NCBI GenBank assembly: GCA_903870995.1
Contig: CAIQFD010000059.1
Coordinates: 1 to 62,955, forward strand
Direction of reading: 5' to 3'
DNA length: 62,955 nucleotides
Source: an uncultured Methylophilaceae bacterium
GTDB lineage: Bacteria; Pseudomonadota; Gammaproteobacteria; Burkholderiales; Methylophilaceae
In this document: positions 32,660-41,975 of the stretch, in pieces
Layout of the letters: each line of letters opens with the position of its first letter
Numbering within the stretch: the first letter of the stretch is position 1
The notes under the pieces: generated by a model
Told to the model about the DNA's origin: nothing
The model's database searches: none
The model's input: only the letters and a program-made list of their open reading frames with translations
Position numbers and translations under genes: made by a program

Positions 32660-32989
32660 TTACTTCTTGTCAGCGTGACAAGAACCCTCTTTTGCCTTTT
32701 TAGCAGTACGTCTCATTTCAGCACTACATGCACCATCTTTCATTTTTTCTGCGTTGCATGAAGCTTCTTTAGCTTTTTCTTTACTCGGTTTTTTACTCGC
32801 ACCACATTTGCCTGATGCACACTGACCATCTTTCATTTTATTTTCATCACTGGCATCAGCAACCATATAACCAGAAGCCAATGGTTTTGCGCTAAATGGG
32901 TTTTCAACTGCATTTACGGATGTTGATAAAACCGAAGCAGCGAAGGCACCACCAAGCATTAGAGCTAACGTATTTTTTGATGCAGACAT
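32660..32989 (-). CDS. Cys-containing secreted RiPP precursor (HvfA/bufferin-like)
   Basis: A 109-residue protein with a Sec signal peptide (cleavage after about A27). The following NPFSAKPLASGYMVAD segment resembles the leader part of HvfA/BufA precursors. The tail is rich in Lys, Ala and Glu and has five Cys at residues 57, 62, 78, 88 and 104, in the contexts DGQC, SGKCG, EASC, DGAC and EGSC. These vary on the EGKCG theme of known precursors. GGAGA precedes the ATG. It is probably modified by the two downstream gene products and binds copper in the periplasm; that function is inferred from the family. Confidence 0.8.
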   Translation of the reverse strand: MSASKNTLALMLGGAFAASVLSTSVNAVENPFSAKPLASGYMVADASDENKMKDGQCASGKCGASKKPSKEKAKEASCNAEKMKDGACSAEMRRTAKKAKEGSCHADKK

Positions 32990-33048
32990 TTAGGTTCTCC
33001 AAATAAAAATGAAATCACTTTAATCAATTAACGTTTGCAACAAAAAAA

Positions 33049-33076
33049 ATTATAGATAAATTTTCTTTCAGCACAA
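33049..33076 (-). promoter_or_regulatory. Candidate sigma-70 promoter of the RiPP operon
   Basis: On the minus strand TTGTGC (33071-33076), 16 bases, then TATAAT (33049-33054), 59 bases before the precursor ATG. The -10 is perfect and the -35 is weak, which would suit activation by another factor. An imperfect dyad AGTGgTC/GAtCACT overlaps the upstream DUF1841 stop region. Confidence 0.4.
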
Positions 33077-33094
33077 AGTGGTCACTAGGATCAC

Positions 33095-33529
33095 TTAAGC
33101 TACCTTAGCTTGCATACAAGCAACATAAGCTTCAGCATTAGGTGGTGCACTATCGCGCTGGGCCTGCCAAATCGTTTCAGCTAAGCAATCCATTAAGTCA
33201 TGCTGCGCGTCCGACTCATTACCGTGTTTAAGTTTCAGAGCCTCATAAGCAGAGGCAATACCTATCGGCTGATTAATCGTCACTTGCTCCAAAACCGACA
33301 TATGTAAACTCATATGCAAAAATGGATTCGTCTCTCCCATTTCAGGAAAGTAAGCCTGCTCCATATAGCGCTCGGGCGCGTCTAAAACAATATGATACTC
33401 AGGGTGCATATGCATCACTTGCAAGGCAATGCTTTCGAGATCTGTCAGTGTTTGCTTTGCATGAAATTTAGCCCAAGTGTCAAAAAAGAACTGTCGTACT
33501 TGGTCGCGAGTAGGATTAAATAAGGCCAT
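33095..33529 (-). CDS. DUF1841 family protein
   Basis: A 144-residue cytoplasmic protein opening MALFNPTRDQVRQFFFDTW and containing MHPEYH and NPFLHMSLHMSV, features of DUF1841, a family largely restricted to Beta- and some Gammaproteobacteria. It follows nth with a 6-base gap, a common betaproteobacterial neighbourhood. The His-rich HMSLHMS stretch is notable, but no function is known. Confidence 0.82.
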   Translation of the reverse strand: MALFNPTRDQVRQFFFDTWAKFHAKQTLTDLESIALQVMHMHPEYHIVLDAPERYMEQAYFPEMGETNPFLHMSLHMSVLEQVTINQPIGIASAYEALKLKHGNESDAQHDLMDCLAETIWQAQRDSAPPNAEAYVACMQAKVA

Positions 33530-33535
33530 ATTTAG

Positions 33536-34168
33536 TTATGCCGCTTTCGCTTTATATTCACATAAATCCCGAATGACACAATCACCACATTTGGGCTGCC
33601 TTGCAATGCACGTATAGCGACCATGCAAAATCAACAAATGATGCGCATCTTGCATAAATTCTTTAGGCACTGCTTTCATCAACTTTAGCTCAACTGCTAA
33701 AGGGGTTTTACCTGGTGCCAAACCAACGCGATTACCGATACGAAAAATATGGGTGTCCACCGCAATGGTTGGTTGACCAAATGCTGTATTCAAAATCACA
33801 TTAGCCGTTTTACGCCCTACGCCCGGCAAAGTTTCTAGTGCTTCACGAGTGTTTGGTACTACGCTATTAAAACGCTCAACCAGAATCCGGCAAGTCGCAA
33901 TGACGTTTTTAGCCTTGCTGTGATAAAGCCCGATGGTTTTGATATAGCGTTCCAAGCCCTCCACCCCCAAAGCAAAAATGGCTGAAGGCGTATTAGCCAC
34001 TGGATATAGCTTTGCTGTCGCGATATTGACGCCTTTATCGGTCGCTTGTGCAGAAAGAATCACGGCAATCAACAGTTCAAAAACGCTATTGTGATTAAGC
34101 TCCGTTTTTGGTTCAGGAATGGCAATCGCTAATCGACGAAAAATCTCATAGCGTTTTTCTGCATTCAT
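33536..34168 (-). CDS. nth: Endonuclease III
   Basis: About 210 residues from MNAEKRYEIFRRLA. It is a base-excision repair glycosylase/AP lyase. The helix-hairpin-helix LPGVGRKTANVIL carries the catalytic Lys, AVDTHIFRIGNR carries the catalytic Asp, and the [4Fe-4S] ligands follow C-X6-C-X2-C-X5-C (CIARQPKCGDCVIRDLC). The frame is open upstream to 34240, but that overlaps rsxE and adds non-family sequence. Its place after rsxE is the same as in E. coli. Confidence 0.95.
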   Translation of the reverse strand: MNAEKRYEIFRRLAIAIPEPKTELNHNSVFELLIAVILSAQATDKGVNIATAKLYPVANTPSAIFALGVEGLERYIKTIGLYHSKAKNVIATCRILVERFNSVVPNTREALETLPGVGRKTANVILNTAFGQPTIAVDTHIFRIGNRVGLAPGKTPLAVELKLMKAVPKEFMQDAHHLLILHGRYTCIARQPKCGDCVIRDLCEYKAKAA

Positions 34169-34182
34169 CTGAAAAGATAGTT

Positions 34183-34905
34183 TTAGTGCGCGACAAGCGT
34201 GGCTGAAGGCATTAAGGCCGCTTTGCGTTGTGCTAGCCAATTACGCGTTGCAATCAATGATGCCAAACCAATAAACGCGCCTGGTGGCAAGATGGCCAGC
34301 AAGAAGCCATGATAATTAGGAATAATCGTCAAGATCATCGATTTTGCAGCTGGGCCAAATACCAAATCAACACCCGAAAATAAGGTACCTTTACCAACAA
34401 TTTCGCGAATGCCGCCAAGCGTTGCAAGGACAAGCGCCAAGCCAAAACCCATCATGAAGCCATCTAGCGCAGATGGCGTCACAGGGTTCTTAGCAGCGAA
34501 GGCTTCCACTCGGGCAAGCACAATACAATTGGTCACAATCAACGGAATAAAGATGCCCAACACCGCGTGCAAGCTTTGTAAATAAGCGTGCATAGACAAA
34601 TCAATGATGGTCACCAAAGCAGCAATAATCAAAATAAACACTGGGATACGAATTTCTGTCGGCACCCATTGGCGAATCGGCGCAACGCTCGCATTACTTG
34701 CGGCCATTACCACTGCTGTCATCACGCCCAGGCTAAAACCATTCACTAAACTCACTGTCATCGCTAAAGTTGGACACAAACCCAAGAGCTGAACCAAACC
34801 TGGATTTTGCTTCCACAAGCCATTTTGGACAATTTCGCCGTAAAAGACTTTAGGTTGCAATTTTACTTCCGTCTCTTGCATTGTTTCTTGATTAACTTCA
34901 CTCAT
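34183..34905 (-). CDS. rsxE: Ion-translocating oxidoreductase subunit RsxE/RnfE
   Basis: 240 residues from the ATG at 34905, which has AAGGAAA at good spacing; the longer frame to 35073 is not family-like. It has about six membrane helices and the hallmark NPGLVQLLGLCPTLAMT (about residues 34-50), with a Cys that in related complexes helps hold a membrane [2Fe-2S] centre with RsxA. The tail is unusually Ala-rich. It is the last rsx gene before nth. Confidence 0.92.
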   Translation of the reverse strand: MSEVNQETMQETEVKLQPKVFYGEIVQNGLWKQNPGLVQLLGLCPTLAMTVSLVNGFSLGVMTAVVMAASNASVAPIRQWVPTEIRIPVFILIIAALVTIIDLSMHAYLQSLHAVLGIFIPLIVTNCIVLARVEAFAAKNPVTPSALDGFMMGFGLALVLATLGGIREIVGKGTLFSGVDLVFGPAAKSMILTIIPNYHGFLLAILPPGAFIGLASLIATRNWLAQRKAALMPSATLVAH

Positions 34906-34930
34906 CTGATTTCCTTTATGCAGTTGGCGA

Positions 34931-35578
34931 TTACTTCGCCAACGCCTGGCCCGATCCGGTTTCAAAAATAGCTTGCTGATGGACAAGGTAGAATTTAAGC
35001 ACTTTGTGCACAACCTTAACGACAGCACGTGGTGTAATCGTTGCACCCGTAGTGAAATCGAACTGACCACCATCTTTTTTTACAAACCAAGCATCATCAT
35101 TTGTCTTCTCTAGCGATTGCGTATCAAAGTTTTTAATCCAGTCGCTATGCGCAATATCAATATAATCACCCAACCCTGGTGTTTCTTTGTGATCTAACAC
35201 GCGCACACCCACAATTTCGCCTGTTGATGTAATCGCCACCAACAACTTAATATCACCACTATAACCATCTGGCGCAGTCGCTTCTAGAATCACTGCCGCA
35301 GGCTGACCTTTTAGACGCGCACGGTGAATCATGGTTTCATCTCGATTACCCAAGTCACCACCAGCAGGCTGTTTAATCGCATCTTTAAGCAAATCGTTAT
35401 CATACAAATTCGTTGGCAAAATCTGCCCAAAGAGACTCATACGAACAGCCGCTTCGGCCTTAGAAATAGGCGCTTTAGTTGTATAGTGAATAATCGCCAA
35501 ACCAAGTGTACTAACAACAGTGAAGGCAATCATCACCCAAGCAGTTTTAACCGCGTGCTTTAAGATAGTTGAGTTCAT
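34931..35578 (-). CDS. rsxG: Ion-translocating oxidoreductase subunit RsxG/RnfG
   Basis: 215 residues from the ATG at 35578, which overlaps the rsxD stop (ATGA). One N-terminal membrane helix (about residues 9-30) anchors a periplasmic FMN-binding domain. The flavin attachment motif TGATITPRAVV lies near residues 176-186, with the second Thr as the covalent FMN site. ETPGLGD near residues 115-121 is also conserved. It is an electron carrier of the Rnf/Rsx complex. Confidence 0.93.
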   Translation of the reverse strand: MNSTILKHAVKTAWVMIAFTVVSTLGLAIIHYTTKAPISKAEAAVRMSLFGQILPTNLYDNDLLKDAIKQPAGGDLGNRDETMIHRARLKGQPAAVILEATAPDGYSGDIKLLVAITSTGEIVGVRVLDHKETPGLGDYIDIAHSDWIKNFDTQSLEKTNDDAWFVKKDGGQFDFTTGATITPRAVVKVVHKVLKFYLVHQQAIFETGSGQALAK

Positions 35579-36588
35579 TTTGTATGCCCAAATACGCGAG
35601 GCTGCGTCCAAGCATCAATCAATGGCACACACATATTCATCAGCAATACCGAGAATGCAACACCATCCGGATATCCGCCATAAACACGAATCAAGTAAGT
35701 CAGCACCGCAATCCCTGCCGCAAACACAATCTTGCCTTTAGGGGTGGTTGGACCGCTCACAGGATCAGTGATAATAAAGAACGCGCCTAACATCGAAGCA
35801 CCACTGAATAGATGGAAAAGCGGATGTGCGAAATGTGTTGCATCAACTAAATAAAATGCGCCCGCCATCAAGGCCAAAACACCTAAAAATGCTGTTGGTA
35901 AATGCCATGTAATCAGACGCTGTTGCAATAAATACAAACCACCTAATAAATAAGCGCCAACCACCAACTCACCGCCTCTGGCACCCAGCAGTCCAAACTG
36001 AGGGGATACAGCAATCTCTTGCACAGTATGATGAAGCATCAATTGCGTTTTTAGATAATCAAGCGGTGTCGCCATACTCACAGCATCGAGACTCAAACCA
36101 TTAGTCACGCCAAAAATATACTGCAACTGAGTTGCAAAACTTAATTTAGCTTGTGCCAGCTCAAGCGGGGCTGGCCAATGTGTCATGATGACGGGGAATG
36201 AGATCAATAAAACTGCATACCCAACCATCGCTGGGTTAAATGGGTTGTATCCCAAACCACCGTAAAGTTGCTTAGCAATGACAATTGCAAACAGGGTTCC
36301 AACGACGACCAACCACCAAGGTGCGAGCGGTGGCAATGAAAGTGCCAATAACCATGCGGTGAGTAAAGCACTACCATCCATCAAGAACGGCTTGATTGGC
36401 CGATTACGTAACTTAAGCATTAACGCTTCTGCAGATAGCGCAGTCACCGAAGCAAGTGCAAGCACGACCAAAATGCCAGCACCAAACACCCAGACATAGG
36501 CGGCGATGGCTGGCACAAGGGCTAGCATTACCTTAACCATAATGACGCTGACGCTAGGCGCACTACTTAAATATGGGGATCGATTCAT
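35575..36588 (-). CDS. rsxD: Ion-translocating oxidoreductase subunit RsxD/RnfD
   Basis: A 337-residue NqrB/RnfD-family membrane protein with about nine to ten helices. The covalent FMN region reads DAVSMATPLDYLKT near residues 163-176, where the Thr of the GAT/MAT motif is the expected attachment site. GYNPFNPAMVGYA near residues 112-124 is a strong family marker. The start overlaps the rsxC stop by four bases. Confidence 0.94.
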   Translation of the reverse strand: MNRSPYLSSAPSVSVIMVKVMLALVPAIAAYVWVFGAGILVVLALASVTALSAEALMLKLRNRPIKPFLMDGSALLTAWLLALSLPPLAPWWLVVVGTLFAIVIAKQLYGGLGYNPFNPAMVGYAVLLISFPVIMTHWPAPLELAQAKLSFATQLQYIFGVTNGLSLDAVSMATPLDYLKTQLMLHHTVQEIAVSPQFGLLGARGGELVVGAYLLGGLYLLQQRLITWHLPTAFLGVLALMAGAFYLVDATHFAHPLFHLFSGASMLGAFFIITDPVSGPTTPKGKIVFAAGIAVLTYLIRVYGGYPDGVAFSVLLMNMCVPLIDAWTQPRVFGHTK

Positions 36589-38327
36589 TTATCTTCCTGT
36601 GGACTGGTACCATCATCACTAGGTTGTTCGCTTACTGTTTGTTTTGCAGCTTCACGTCTTGCATCAATCTCTGCGATTTCAGCTTGCACCGCAGGTTTTG
36701 CATCCGCAACATTCTGAGGCATCGCAGCGGCTTTTTGTGCTTTGGCACGTTCAATCGCTGCGGCAATCGCAGCTTTCTTCGCGGCCATTGCCGCATCTTC
36801 TGGCAATTCATTTACTGGCGCTGCTTCTGCCTTTGCAGCCTCGGCTTTTGCCCCAGCAGCTTTTTGTGCATGCTTTTCTGCGCGCTCTTGTTTTTCACGT
36901 TCAATACGCATCAAGCGGAATTCATTACGCTCACGCGCCAAGTCAGCCGACTCTTTTGCACGATCTTGCGCAATAATCTCGCTCTTAGCGAAACGATAAT
37001 ATTGCACCAAAGGAATATTGCTAGGACATGCATAAGTGCAGCATCCACATTCAATACAATCAAATAAATTATAATCGCGGGCTTTTTCTAAATTGCTAGA
37101 TTTAGAAAACCAATAAAGCTCTTGCGGTTGCAAACTAACCGGGCAAACATCGGCACAGCGTGCACAACGAATACAAGGCATGGCAGGCGGTGCTGGAGCA
37201 AAAAGATTAGGCGAACTCGCGATAATACAATTAGATGCCTTGGTAAGCGGCACGTCGACTGATGGCAGGCTAAATCCCATCATTGGGCCGCCCATAATGT
37301 AATCATCAGTGCCAGCCAAAGCCCCACCGCCAGCCTTTACTAAATCAGGTACGGGTGTGCCAAACAACACTTCATAGTTAGCCGGTTTTTGCACATTACC
37401 TGTAATCGTGACAATACGAGACAAAGCGGGCTCACCAAAGTCGAAATATCGATGCAAGGCCAACACTGTGGCCACGTTAAAACATTGCACACCAACATCC
37501 GTTGAACGCTTATCCGCTGGCACTTCAATGCCTGCGACTAAACGAATAAGCTGACGCGCATCGCCACTTGGATATTGGGTTGGCACGACGACAACCTTGA
37601 GCCTCACCAATTTATTCAAAGGACTATTCGCACAAGCTAAACGCATGGCTTCAGCAGCTTCAGCCTTATTGTCTTCAATGCCAATCAAGCACTGCTTAGC
37701 ACCTAAAAGATGCTGAGCAATCTCCACACCTTTTAAGATTTGGTCTGCGCGCTCACGCATCAACATGTCATCACAAGTGATGTAAGGCTCACACTCTGCA
37801 GCGTTGATCACCAAGGTATCGACATGTGATTTAGCATTGGTACGCAATTTTACTTGCGTTGGAAATGCTGCACCGCCGAGGCCAACAATCCCTGAATTAC
37901 GAAGGCTACTCAACAAAAGTGTTTTATCTTGATTACGCCAATCGGTTGGATCATGCGCAATCCACTCATCTTTACCATCAACATCAATCGTAATACAACG
38001 ATCTGGCAAGCCTGACGGATGTGGAATTAAAGCATCTTCAATCGCAACAACCGTACCAGAAGTCGGCGCATGAATCGCGGCTGAGATATTGCCTTCAGCT
38101 TCTGCCAACAACTGCCCTTTAAGCACTTTCTCGCCAAGCACCACCAACACCTTTGGCAAGTTGCCAACGTGCTGACGTAAAGGCAATACCAAGCGCTTAG
38201 GAAGCGCTAATTGAGTAATCGGTTGCGTGGTTGATTCTTGCTTGTGCTCCGGGGGATGAACACCACCTGTGACAGTGACTGCACCCAACCCGAAACTTTG
38301 CTTCATAATATTTAGTAATGAACTCAT
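36585..38327 (-). CDS. rsxC: Ion-translocating oxidoreductase subunit RsxC/RnfC
   Basis: A 580-residue peripheral NADH/flavin-side subunit. The N-terminal Gly-rich GLGGAAFPTQVKL motif (about residues 149-161) belongs to the FMN/NADH domain. Two [4Fe-4S] motifs follow: CIRCARCADVCP (about 386-397) and CIECGCCTYACPSNIP (about 425-440). The C-terminal 110 residues are a charged Ala/Lys/Glu-rich tail, probably coiled coil, as in E. coli RsxC but shorter. Confidence 0.94.
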   Translation of the reverse strand: MSSLLNIMKQSFGLGAVTVTGGVHPPEHKQESTTQPITQLALPKRLVLPLRQHVGNLPKVLVVLGEKVLKGQLLAEAEGNISAAIHAPTSGTVVAIEDALIPHPSGLPDRCITIDVDGKDEWIAHDPTDWRNQDKTLLLSSLRNSGIVGLGGAAFPTQVKLRTNAKSHVDTLVINAAECEPYITCDDMLMRERADQILKGVEIAQHLLGAKQCLIGIEDNKAEAAEAMRLACANSPLNKLVRLKVVVVPTQYPSGDARQLIRLVAGIEVPADKRSTDVGVQCFNVATVLALHRYFDFGEPALSRIVTITGNVQKPANYEVLFGTPVPDLVKAGGGALAGTDDYIMGGPMMGFSLPSVDVPLTKASNCIIASSPNLFAPAPPAMPCIRCARCADVCPVSLQPQELYWFSKSSNLEKARDYNLFDCIECGCCTYACPSNIPLVQYYRFAKSEIIAQDRAKESADLARERNEFRLMRIEREKQERAEKHAQKAAGAKAEAAKAEAAPVNELPEDAAMAAKKAAIAAAIERAKAQKAAAMPQNVADAKPAVQAEIAEIDARREAAKQTVSEQPSDDGTSPQEDK

Positions 38328-38331
38328 ATTC

Positions 38332-38916
38332 CTAATGCCTCATACCAGTTTGTGCGTTGCTGGCTTTACTAGCAGGCTTAATCTCAAAAACTGGGTAGCG
38401 CCACTTCCAATTATCTGGCGACTCTGCAATCGGCTCCATCGTGATGCAATCTACAGGACAAGGGGCGAGACAGAGTTCACAACCAGTGCACTCGGAAGCA
38501 ATGATGGTGTGCATGTGTTTTGCCGCACCTAAAATGGCATCTACAGGACAAGCTTGAATACAAAGTGTGCAACCAATACACGTATTTTCGTCGATCAATG
38601 CCACGGATTTAGGCTTAGGCAAGCCATGCTCTGCATTAAGTGGCTTATATTCCACGCCCATTAAATCTGCCAAAGCACGTGCCCCAGAATCACCACCTGG
38701 TGGGCATTGGTTAATATCAGCCTCACCAGCGGCAATCGCCGTCGCATAAGGCTTGCAACCGGGGAATCCACATTGACCGCATTGCGTTTGTGGCAAAATG
38801 GCATCGATACGCGCCACTAAGGGATCACCCTCAACCTTGAATTTGAGCGCAGAGTAGCCTAGCAAAATGCCAAGCACCAAGGCCAAAGCGATCATCACAT
38901 AAACAGCCGTCAACAT
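38332..38916 (-). CDS. rsxB: Ion-translocating oxidoreductase subunit RsxB/RnfB
   Basis: A 194-residue protein with an N-terminal membrane anchor, a Cys motif of the type [13 protein letters not shown] (about residues 47-59) and two ferredoxin-like [4Fe-4S] motifs, [16 protein letters not shown] and [16 protein letters not shown]. It passes electrons within the Rsx complex. It starts at the rsxA stop with a one-base overlap. The order rsxA-B-C-D-G-E is canonical. Confidence 0.95.
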   Translation of the reverse strand: MLTAVYVMIALALVLGILLGYSALKFKVEGDPLVARIDAILPQTQCGQCGFPGCKPYATAIAAGEADINQCPPGGDSGARALADLMGVEYKPLNAEHGLPKPKSVALIDENTCIGCTLCIQACPVDAILGAAKHMHTIIASECTGCELCLAPCPVDCITMEPIAESPDNWKWRYPVFEIKPASKASNAQTGMRH

Positions 38917-39494
38917 TAGCGCACGAGCCCCGCAAACCCCATAAAGCCAAGACTCATCAAACCGCCTGTGACCATTGCAATGGCCGCACCTTGAAATATT
39001 GGCGGCACATCTGCCGCTTCTAAACGCTCACGCATAGAAGCAAACAAAATAAGCACCAGTGAAAATCCCATTGCCCCGCCGAAGCCAAACACCAATGACT
39101 CAAATAAATTATGTTTTTGTTGAACATTTAACAAAGGAATACCAAGCACAGCGCAGTTAGTCGTAATCAGGGGCAAATAGATACCAAGCACCTGATAGAG
39201 CACTGGAGAGTTTTTTTCCATCCACATTTCAGTGAACTGCACCACACCTGCAATCACAACAATGAATGAAACGGTACGCAAATAGAACAAATCCGAACCC
39301 AGCAAATACTCGCTAATGAAATAGCTGGTACCCGAACCTATCGTCAATACAAAGGCCGTCGCCATTGCCATGGCAACAGAGGCTTCGAGCTTTTTAGAAA
39401 CCCCCATAAATGGGCATAAACCCAAGATTTTGACCAACACGATGTTATTCACAAGAGCGGCGCCGATGAACAACAGAATATAGTTTTGTACCAT
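38916..39494 (-). CDS. rsxA: Ion-translocating oxidoreductase subunit RsxA/RnfA
   Basis: A 192-residue, six-helix membrane subunit. [14 protein letters not shown] near residues 22-35 is the conserved Cys-bearing loop that mirrors GLCPTLA of RsxE, and [14 protein letters not shown] near 100-113 is the second one. It is the first gene of the rsx operon. In E. coli the complex keeps SoxR reduced; in other bacteria Rnf couples NADH and ferredoxin to ion flow. RseC, encoded near 26.5 kb, belongs to the same functional set. Confidence 0.95.
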   Translation of the reverse strand: MVQNYILLFIGAALVNNIVLVKILGLCPFMGVSKKLEASVAMAMATAFVLTIGSGTSYFISEYLLGSDLFYLRTVSFIVVIAGVVQFTEMWMEKNSPVLYQVLGIYLPLITTNCAVLGIPLLNVQQKHNLFESLVFGFGGAMGFSLVLILFASMRERLEAADVPPIFQGAAIAMVTGGLMSLGFMGFAGLVR

Positions 39495-39762
39495 AGCCTC
39501 AGCTTAAAATTTAAGATGTGGGTGAAAAACGAATAATTATACAGCTTTTTATGCCCCTTCGTTTAGAGGGGCGCGGATATTAGCCATATTTGAGGCCTAT
39601 ATCATAATGCGAAAGCACAAACGCTCAAATCGCATTTACTTATAAGTTTATAATGACTGATGATTAAGCGAATAATTCCATCAATATCCGCAATAAAACG
39701 TATTCTAGTTAGGTCACTTTCAGTTAAAATGAAGCGATTTTATTAATTTGTCAGGTTTAATC

Positions 39763-40644
39763 ATGCTGCAAGGCAGTTTTGTCGCTATCGTAACCCCAAT
39801 GCATGCGGACGGTAGTCTTGATATTCCATCATTACACCAATTGATTGATTTTCATATCAACGCGGGCACAGATGGTATCGTTATCGTTGGCACAACAGGC
39901 GAATCGCCAACTGTGGATTACGATGAGCACCGCGAGCTAATCAAAACAACCGTGGATTATGTTGCGAGCCGCGTTCCTGTTATTGCAGGGACTGGGGCAA
40001 ACTCAACTCGCGAAGCTATTGAGTTAACCCAAGCCGCCAAAGATTTAGGCGCGGATGCTTGCTTACTGGTTGCCCCTTATTACAACAAGCCAACACAAGA
40101 AGGCTTGTATCAGCACTACAAAGCAGTTGCTGAGGCCGTAGATATCCCACAGATTTTGTACAATGTACCTGGCAGAACTGGTGTTGATTTAAGCAATGAC
40201 ACCACTCTACGTCTTGCTGAAATTGCCAATATTGTGGGCATTAAAGATGCCACTGGCAGCATAGAGCGAGGAACAGATTTAATTTTGCGCGCGCCAAAAC
40301 ACTTTGCAATTTATAGCGGTGATGATGCAACGGGCATGGCATTAATGCTCATTGGCGGCAAAGGGGTGATTTCAGTCACAGCGAATGTTGCACCAAAACT
40401 TATGCACGAAATGTGCGTCGCTGCAATGTCTGGCAAAGCTGCTGAAGCTTGTGCGATTAACGGCAAGCTTTTTGCACTTCACCAAAAACTATTTGTAGAA
40501 GCCAATCCAATTCCTGTGAAATGGGTCTTAAATCAAATGGGATTAATAGGCACAGGCATTCGTTTGCCATTGATAGCACTTTCCTCGCAGAATCATGCAG
40601 TGTTGTTAAGCGCGATGAAAAATGCTGGCATTTCACCAAAATAA
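39763..40644 (+). CDS. dapA: 4-hydroxy-tetrahydrodipicolinate synthase
   Basis: 293 residues from the ATG at 39763 (AGGT upstream; a TTG five codons earlier is less likely). It condenses pyruvate and aspartate semialdehyde in lysine/DAP synthesis. The Schiff-base Lys is in VGIKDATGS at about residues 159-167, GTTGESPT near 43-50 binds substrate, and [10 protein letters not shown] at about 134-143 is conserved. It is followed by bamC, the classic dapA-bamC pair. Confidence 0.97.
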   Translation: MLQGSFVAIVTPMHADGSLDIPSLHQLIDFHINAGTDGIVIVGTTGESPTVDYDEHRELIKTTVDYVASRVPVIAGTGANSTREAIELTQAAKDLGADACLLVAPYYNKPTQEGLYQHYKAVAEAVDIPQILYNVPGRTGVDLSNDTTLRLAEIANIVGIKDATGSIERGTDLILRAPKHFAIYSGDDATGMALMLIGGKGVISVTANVAPKLMHEMCVAAMSGKAAEACAINGKLFALHQKLFVEANPIPVKWVLNQMGLIGTGIRLPLIALSSQNHAVLLSAMKNAGISPK

Positions 40645-40681
40645 TTACTTTAAGCAACGCATCACTTTTAAGAGATATTGC

Positions 40682-41959
40682 ATGAATCAAAACCAAATCA
40701 AACCTATCATTCTAGCTAGCTTATTAGCGCTAACAGTGAGCGGTTGTGACTCCATCCCGTTCATGAACAACACACCAGACTACAAAGGTGCAGGCCGTTC
40801 AAGACCGTTGGAAGTACCCCCTGATTTAACTTCGATCTCATCCAATGACACCTACACAGTACCAGGCGGCTCAACAACTTACTCTGAATTCAGCCAAGGC
40901 CAAGAAAGCCCTGCTGAAAAAGAAAAGATTTTACCCACGCCAGATAGTGTTCGTTTGGAACGTGCTGGCTCACAACGCTGGCTAGTTGTTCAAGCGCCTC
41001 CTGAAAAAATCTGGCCAGTCATTCGTGACTTCTGGGCAGAGCTTGGCTTTGCAGTACGTGTTGAAAACACAGACACGGGCGTGATGGAAACTGAATGGGT
41101 AGATCCAAGCAGTCTCACAAAAGATGACAAGGGCAACTATTTAGATAAATTTCAAGGTTGGTTGGATAGACTCAACACCTTGGCTAATCGTCAAAAATTC
41201 CGCACACGTCTTGATCGAGGCGAAGACTCAAGCACCACTGAAATCTACATGAGCCATCGCGCAGTTTCTGAAACGCCTGATGATGGCAAAGTAAAAGTAC
41301 GTAACAGACTTGGTGAATTTGATACTGGCTATGCCCCACAAAACCAAGCACGAACAATTGCCGACAAAGAGCGTGCTGATGCAGAAGATTTAGATGCTGA
41401 ATTACTCCGCCGCCTAATGGTCAGACTAGGTGTTGAAGATCAAAAATCTCGTAGCATCATGGCCAATAGCACAACCCAACTTCGCGCCTCACTAAGTAAA
41501 GCAACTGATGGCACGCTGATATTAGCTGTTAACGATGAATTTGATCGCGCCTGGAGACGTGTTGGCTTGGCACTAGACCGTGTAGGCTTTGTTGTAGAAG
41601 ACAAAAACAGAGCGAATGGTATTTATTTTGTTCGTTATACAGACGTGGATATCGATACCGCACCAAAAAACAAAAAAGGTCTACTCGATAATTTGAAGTT
41701 CTGGGGTGATGATAAAGAAGAGAAAAAACCTGAGCCAGCTCTAGAGCCTAAAAAAGAAGAGTCTTCACTTTCAGACAAACTAAAATTTTGGAAACCAGCT
41801 GAGAAAAATACGGTTGATCCATCAAAACAATATCGCGTAAAAGTTGAAGAAAATGGCGAGACTGGCTCAAAAGTAACGATCGTTGATAAAGAAGGCAATC
41901 TCAACAAATCAAGTACTGCCAACGTCATTATCAACCTGCTTTATGAGCAACTAAAATAA
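40682..41959 (+). CDS. bamC: Outer membrane assembly lipoprotein BamC
   Basis: About 425 residues from MNQNQIKPII, with a lipobox Cys at about residue 22 (LTVSGC). An unstructured Pro/Ser-rich N-terminal segment (BamD-binding in E. coli) is followed by two helix-grip domains, near residues 95-220 and 260-345. A charged Lys/Glu/Pro linker of about 60 residues separates these from the C-terminal segment. The two SDKLKFW/LDNLKFW repeats in that linker are unusual. It belongs to the BAM complex. Confidence 0.9.
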   Translation: MNQNQIKPIILASLLALTVSGCDSIPFMNNTPDYKGAGRSRPLEVPPDLTSISSNDTYTVPGGSTTYSEFSQGQESPAEKEKILPTPDSVRLERAGSQRWLVVQAPPEKIWPVIRDFWAELGFAVRVENTDTGVMETEWVDPSSLTKDDKGNYLDKFQGWLDRLNTLANRQKFRTRLDRGEDSSTTEIYMSHRAVSETPDDGKVKVRNRLGEFDTGYAPQNQARTIADKERADAEDLDAELLRRLMVRLGVEDQKSRSIMANSTTQLRASLSKATDGTLILAVNDEFDRAWRRVGLALDRVGFVVEDKNRANGIYFVRYTDVDIDTAPKNKKGLLDNLKFWGDDKEEKKPEPALEPKKEESSLSDKLKFWKPAEKNTVDPSKQYRVKVEENGETGSKVTIVDKEGNLNKSSTANVIINLLYEQLK

Positions 41960-41975
41960 TCCAAGCGCGCCATTC

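Noticed and set aside
39551-39572. Hairpin GCCCCT / AGGGGC between rsxA and dapA as a riboswitch.
   Set aside because: A single 6-base stem with no conserved lysine-riboswitch features. It may be incidental or part of a promoter region.
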